This document shows positions 60,093-64,000 of a DNA stretch of 64,000 bases, one piece after another; the stretch's first letter is position 1, and every line of letters starts with the position of its first letter. The position numbers and the translations under genes are program-made. This stretch comes from Paracoccus ravus (GTDB lineage Bacteria > Pseudomonadota > Alphaproteobacteria > Rhodobacterales > Rhodobacteraceae): assembly GCF_004522175.1 (NCBI RefSeq), contig NZ_SDEB01000011.1, positions 1 through 64,000 on the forward strand, written 5' to 3'. A model generated the notes under the pieces. It was given only the letters and a program-made list of their open reading frames with translations, was not told where the DNA came from and did no database searches.

Positions 60093-61157
60093 ATGATCCA
60101 GATCCCCCCGGAATTGCGCCAGGATTGCACCGCCGAAATTCTTGCCCTGCTGGGTCAGAACCCGCTCTCTGAGTCCGACCCGATCCGGCTCTTCCACGTC
60201 GCGCGTTGCAACAAGTTGCTGCATCTGCTGCCGATCAATGACCCCGCGCTTCGCCCCATCCGGGCCGATCTGCTGCGGGCGCAGATTGCCACCGCCCAGA
60301 TGAACCGCAGGGCCATTGACCTCGCTTGCGAGACGTCGCATGCGCTTGCCGCTCTTGGCGTGCGGCATCTGGTGCTGAAGGGGCCATTCCAACAGATCCG
60401 GCTGCATGGCACCGGGCATCTTCGGCCTTCGGGCGATGTCGATCTTTATGTTTCACCCCGCCAGCGCAAGGCGGCCGCTGAAGCGATCCTTGCCGCAGGC
60501 TTTGCGGTGGTCGAGCCAGAAAAGGCGCGATGGTGGCTCGCCTTTATGGGCGAGCAGCATTTCCGTCGTGCCAAGGATGGTGCGATGATCGATTTGCACC
60601 ATCGCCTGCATCAATTCGGCCTGCCGGGCTGGCGGCACGCAGAAGCGATACTGGATCGGGCGGAACCCGTCATGCCCGAGGTCATTCCGGTCGCCGGAGA
60701 TGCGGATGGCTGTCTGCTGCTGGCGATTTCGATCGCGAAATCCCTTTTGGCGAAAGAGCCCTGCGGCTGGGCTGTCCGCGACCTTGCAATCTGGCTTGGA
60801 AAGCTGAGCGCAGAAGATCTGGCCCGGCTTTGGCATATCGCGAAAGAAGCCGGGCAGAGGCGCGTTCTGGAATTGTCGTTGCGGCTTGTCGACGCGGTGA
60901 CGGCCGCTAGTCCGCGGGTCGAGACCGGATCCGGCTTGCGCGGTCTGAACGCGTCGGATCTGCGGGACCTCGTCTACCAGCCGTGGCGCCTTTCGCCCGA
61001 AACCTCGCCGCGTCGCCGGCAACTATTGACCTCGCTCGGGCGGGGGCGCCCCGGCTCCGTTATGGCGCAGGCCGTCCTTTCGGGGCTTTCGCCATTCGTT
61101 CTGGGCTGGCAGACGGAAGGGGCCCGCACGCTATTCAGGCGCGCGCGCGACCGATAG
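60093..61157 (+). CDS. Nucleotidyltransferase-fold protein (NTP_transf_5 type)
   Basis: 354 residues from MIQIPPELRQ. The fold-defining residues are HLVLKGPFQQIRLHGTG (KG at 96-97) and RPSGDVDLYV (Asp115 and Asp117), the GS/GD-x-D-x-D pattern of DNA polymerase beta-type nucleotidyltransferases, then MIDLHHRLHQFGLPGW. Proteins of this family occur in lasso clusters (the pseudomycoidin cluster encodes one with a kinase) and in polysaccharide loci. It is 52 nt after a glycosyltransferase and 3.7 kb from the lasso precursor. Which pathway it serves is open. Confidence 0.75.
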   Translation: MIQIPPELRQDCTAEILALLGQNPLSESDPIRLFHVARCNKLLHLLPINDPALRPIRADLLRAQIATAQMNRRAIDLACETSHALAALGVRHLVLKGPFQQIRLHGTGHLRPSGDVDLYVSPRQRKAAAEAILAAGFAVVEPEKARWWLAFMGEQHFRRAKDGAMIDLHHRLHQFGLPGWRHAEAILDRAEPVMPEVIPVAGDADGCLLLAISIAKSLLAKEPCGWAVRDLAIWLGKLSAEDLARLWHIAKEAGQRRVLELSLRLVDAVTAASPRVETGSGLRGLNASDLRDLVYQPWRLSPETSPRRRQLLTSLGRGRPGSVMAQAVLSGLSPFVLGWQTEGARTLFRRARDR

Positions 61158-61194
61158 CGACTTGCTCCGTTTCCGGGGATTGCGGTCTTGCCGC

Positions 61195-62190
61195 TCAGCC
61201 CACTCGGTCCAGAAGCTCCAGATAGCGCCGCGCGCTTTTTTCTGGGCTGAGGTTGTCGGCGACAAACTGGCGCGGCCTGTATGAGTTCATCCCGGCCCAA
61301 AACCTGTCGAAGCGCTGTTCAAGGTTGTCTTCGCGAAAGGTCGCTCCGCACCGCTCGTCGAAATAGGGCACAGAGGAGACCCGTAGACCGACGGGGGCGA
61401 ACTGCCGCTCTGCCGGGTCAACCAGCTTGCCCTCGTCCCATGCAAAGATCGGGATGCCCGAGGCCATGGCCTCTTGATAAGCAAGTCCCTGTGTCTCATG
61501 CGCGCTCAGAAATGCCATGGCCCGGACCGATCGCAGCGCCATGCGGAATTCGTCAATGTGATGTCGGCCATAGCGAATACAGCGGAATGTCAGGCCGCGC
61601 GCAGTCAGATGCGCGATCAGCGCATCCGCAACCCGCGGCACCATGTTGTCGCGATGCCAATGGATCTTGTCATAGATCAGCAGGTCATGGCTCTTGTTCG
61701 CGCCCCCGACATCTGGCCAGTCCCGCAGGATGATCGGTGCAAAGAGCGGCTCGACACGCGATCCCAAAGCTGGCCTCCAGATCTTGCAGACCCATTCGGA
61801 TGGCAGCGTGAACAAGCGGATATTGTTGCCGGCCGTGACCATCTCAAGCTCGTGTGGCGGCGGAACATAGCCCGGTCCGAACAAGGCGGGATTGGACAGG
61901 CGGACCCGGTCATAGACGCCCGGGAAGCCGGAAATTCCAACTGGCATGGCCGGGTTGCGCCTGGCGTGTGAGAAGTCGTTCAGCCGGACGTCCACGCCCA
62001 AGGCTTCTAGCCCGTAACGAAGGTTCCGCAATGCGGTGAAGAACCCCGTATGGGGCTGACGGCGCCGCAGGCTCCGATAGCCACTGCGCGCCAAGAACCG
62101 CAATCCGGACTGCATCCGCCCGAAAGGACGATCGATCGCATGAATTTCGTAGCCATGGTAGAAAAAATCAATCCGCCGCCGATGAGCCAT
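61195..62190 (-). CDS. GT-B-like glycosyltransferase
   Basis: 331 residues. The C-terminal half has the family 1/4-type donor site: YGRHHIDEFRMALRSVRAMAFLSAHETQGLAYQEAMASGIPIFAWDEGKLV (the E-x7-E-like AHETQGLAYQEAMA). The N-terminal half includes TGFFTALRNLRYGLEALGVDVRLNDFS. It is on the minus strand among plus-strand glycosyltransferases. The sugar specificity cannot be told. About 180 bases upstream are AT-rich and hold the promoters for this gene and the next. Confidence 0.78.
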   Translation of the reverse strand: MAHRRRIDFFYHGYEIHAIDRPFGRMQSGLRFLARSGYRSLRRRQPHTGFFTALRNLRYGLEALGVDVRLNDFSHARRNPAMPVGISGFPGVYDRVRLSNPALFGPGYVPPPHELEMVTAGNNIRLFTLPSEWVCKIWRPALGSRVEPLFAPIILRDWPDVGGANKSHDLLIYDKIHWHRDNMVPRVADALIAHLTARGLTFRCIRYGRHHIDEFRMALRSVRAMAFLSAHETQGLAYQEAMASGIPIFAWDEGKLVDPAERQFAPVGLRVSSVPYFDERCGATFREDNLEQRFDRFWAGMNSYRPRQFVADNLSPEKSARRYLELLDRVG

Positions 62191-62371
62191 CTCCAGTCAC
62201 TTCCCGATTTCGAGCATTAAATTAATGGTCGATTAATTAAAACATGTACTAGCTGTTGCAATAAGTGGTTCGGATGCCTGATTAATACGGAACGCGGGAT
62301 AAGTCGACCATCACGACTCGGAAAATTTGAAACAAACTGGTTAATATTTCAAGGGTGCGTCGAGCGTCACG

Positions 62372-63385
62372 ATGGAAAAGGTTTCGGTCATTATACCGGC
62401 TTATAATGCCTTCCGCACAATTGGGCAGGCAGTCAGTTCGGCTTTGCTACAGCCCGAGGTCGCCGAGGTCGTGGTGGTGGATGATGCCTCGACCGACGAT
62501 ACCGCAGCGGCGGCCTGGCGGGCAGATGATGCCAGCGGTCGGCTCAAGGTGCTCCGTCTTGAAAGCAATGGCGGCCCCGCCCTTGCACGCAACAAGGCGA
62601 TCGCAGCCTCTTCGGCCCCTTGGATCGCGATTCTGGATTCGGACGACATGTTCCTGCCCGCGCGCTTCACGACCCTCTTCGCAGCAGGTCCCTTCGATCT
62701 GGCGGCCGACAACATCGCCTTGATCGCCGATCAACCCGCGAACCGCAGGGCGCAACTGGCGATTCCCCAACTCCCGGCATGCGCAAAAGAGCTTGCACTG
62801 ACGCAGTTCATTGCGGGGAACCTGACGCAAGGGGGCATGGGGCGCAACGAAACCGGCCTACTCAAACCCTTGATACGGCGAGATTTACTTCAGCGCACCG
62901 GGCTGAGCTATGACGAAGATCTGCGGCTTGGAGAAGATTTTATCCTCTATGTCCGCCTGATGGCGCGCGGGGCTCGTTTCATCACGATCAATTCCTGTGG
63001 CTACGTGGCATTTCAACGTGCCGACTCGCTCAGCGCCCGGCATCGCACTGACGATCTCCGCACCTTCAGCGAGGCCAGCGCGTGTATTTTAAGGACCGAG
63101 CGGATCCCCCCAGCCGCTCGAAAGATGCTGGTCCGCCAGCAACGATTGACCCGCGACAAATACCACCATCGGCTCTTTCTGGATCGCAAGGCAGAGGTTG
63201 GCCTTTTGGGCGCAGCGCGTGAAACCGTCGGATCCGCAGACCGCTTCTGGGCGGTATTTCGGCTCACCTTGCGGGACAAATTCATGGCCCTGAGAAAGCA
63301 TCTACGCCCGAATGCGCTAGCCCATGAGCATTCTGGCATCAGGCTGTTGATGAATATTAGAAACACGACCGACTTGAAAAATTAA
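62372..63385 (+). CDS. GT-A glycosyltransferase family 2, ExoO-like
   Basis: 337 residues. GT2 fold: VSVIIPAYNAFRTIGQAVSSALLQPEVAEVVVVDDASTDDT, GGPALARNKAIAASSAPWIAILDSDDMFLPARF (DSDD near residue 93) and LRLGEDFILYVRLMARGARF. It is a diverged relative of the glycosyltransferase at 58922, with the same ExoO-type layout. It probably acts in the same exopolysaccharide repeat unit. The region after it (63386-63522) is non-coding. Confidence 0.85.
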   Translation: MEKVSVIIPAYNAFRTIGQAVSSALLQPEVAEVVVVDDASTDDTAAAAWRADDASGRLKVLRLESNGGPALARNKAIAASSAPWIAILDSDDMFLPARFTTLFAAGPFDLAADNIALIADQPANRRAQLAIPQLPACAKELALTQFIAGNLTQGGMGRNETGLLKPLIRRDLLQRTGLSYDEDLRLGEDFILYVRLMARGARFITINSCGYVAFQRADSLSARHRTDDLRTFSEASACILRTERIPPAARKMLVRQQRLTRDKYHHRLFLDRKAEVGLLGAARETVGSADRFWAVFRLTLRDKFMALRKHLRPNALAHEHSGIRLLMNIRNTTDLKN

Positions 63386-63522
63386 CCACGAGATCAGAAT
63401 TTCATGCCAAGAGATGGATCATATCCCCATGATGTCTTATCTCGAACTCAGCGCGAAAGTTTTTCAGGACTGTAGGTTGTTTCATTTGATTGATCGAACT
63501 TGTTTTTTTCGGGGCCATCGTA

Positions 63523-64000
63523 ATGCTCGTCACCTATCTGGCGCATGATCTCGATGACCCGTCCATCTGGCGCCGGATCGACATGCTGCATCAAGGCGGC
63601 GCAAAGGTCCGCGTCCTCGGTTTTCGGCGCGGAGCGGGGCCACTGCCGCAGAGCGCGACGGTTCTGGGTCATACCGTCAACGGAGAAATGTGGCAGCGCC
63701 TTGCGGCCGTTCTGCGCAATTTGCCCCGCCTTCCGTGCAGGATCGCGCCAGCGGGCGCGAGAGAAACGATCCTCGCGCGAAATCTTGAGACGCTGGTTCT
63801 GGGCGCCCGTCTCGCCTCGGCGCGGCGGGCGCGCCTCTGCTATGAGCTGCTTGATATTCACAACATGATGCTGGGTAGCGGAGCCAGGGCAAAAACGCTT
63901 CGCCGGATCGAGGCGGGGCTGATGCGGCGCAGCGCGGCCGTGGTGACCTCGTCTCCGGGCTTCATCCGGAACTATCTGCGGCAATATGACCAGCCGGATA
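63523..64000 (+). CDS. Glycosyltransferase, ExoL-like, cut by the right edge
   Basis: 159 codons visible, open to the window end. It starts MLVTYLAHDLDDPSIWRRID, then MLHQGGAKVRVLGFRR, which resembles ExoL-type glycosyltransferases of succinoglycan clusters, and continues to RIEAGLMRRSAAVVTSSPGFI, the usual N-terminal-domain end of GT-B family 4 enzymes. It extends the exopolysaccharide cluster beyond this window. A frame on the opposite strand covering most of it is an antisense shadow. Confidence 0.75.
   Translation, partial: MLVTYLAHDLDDPSIWRRIDMLHQGGAKVRVLGFRRGAGPLPQSATVLGHTVNGEMWQRLAAVLRNLPRLPCRIAPAGARETILARNLETLVLGARLASARRARLCYELLDIHNMMLGSGARAKTLRRIEAGLMRRSAAVVTSSPGFIRNYLRQYDQPD

Overview
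This GC-rich window looks like a chromosomal or chromid segment of an alphaproteobacterium, most likely Rhodobacterales and perhaps Paracoccus-like. The grounds are the dense, translationally coupled operons, the many TRAP and ABC importers, a complete C-P lyase system and a rhizobial-type malonate operon. This is inferred from gene content; no rRNA or other taxonomic marker is present. I saw no tRNA, rRNA, CRISPR array or intact insertion sequence.

Layout. 0-9 kb: envelope and stress genes, namely a DUF1194 vWA protein, WrbA, a DUF1236 protein, a ClpP-fold exported protein coupled to a coiled-coil membrane protein, an FNT channel, an MscS channel, a methyltransferase and a YihY protein. 9-15.5 kb: a malonate operon, with a GntR/FCD regulator divergent from a TRAP transporter (matPQM), malonyl-CoA decarboxylase (matA) and malonyl-CoA synthetase (matB). 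15.6-37.6 kb: a large sugar or sugar-acid catabolic island. On the minus strand, a UgpC/MalK-type ABC importer leads into an enolase-superfamily dehydratase, a mutarotase, a Gfo/Idh/MocA dehydrogenase, a MaoC protein, an SDR and an FAH hydrolase. An IclR regulator and a lactonase follow, then a CoA-transferase, a solute-binding-like protein with no signal peptide, an RbsABC-type importer whose ATPase is split into two genes, an L-lactate dehydrogenase and a second TRAP system. The enzymes fit a non-phosphorylating 2,4-diketo-3-deoxy-sugar-acid route (sugar to lactone to acid to pyruvate plus a hydroxy acid). With a 6-deoxy-L-sugar the hydroxy acid would be L-lactate, which LldD could oxidise. 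Three promoter regions share an IclR-box-like sequence.

37.6-50.3 kb: after about 1 kb holding an IS110-family fossil comes a full phosphonate locus. phnGHIJKLNM is divergent from phnF, and phnCDEE plus a hexapeptide acetyltransferase follow. A PhnF-type palindrome and two 11-bp-periodic Pho-box candidates are visible. 50.8-64 kb: an exopolysaccharide locus with an ExoX-like small membrane protein, an ExoY-like sugar transferase, a Wzy/ligase-like polymerase and several ExoO/ExoL-like glycosyltransferases.

The highlight is a complete lasso-peptide cluster between the ExoX-like and ExoY-like genes (51,014-56,429, minus strand) with gene order A-B1-B2-C-K-D. The 45-residue precursor gene (56,292-56,429) is too short for normal ORF calling. 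It matches the leader rule YxxPxLxxxGxxxxxTxG exactly and predicts a 24-residue core with a Gly1-Asp9 ring. The cluster encodes an HPr-kinase-like protein and the core ends in serine, which predicts a C-terminally phosphorylated lasso peptide. A nucleotidyltransferase-like gene 3.7 kb away may be a second tailoring enzyme. An 8-bp perfect hairpin between A and B1 could set precursor excess.
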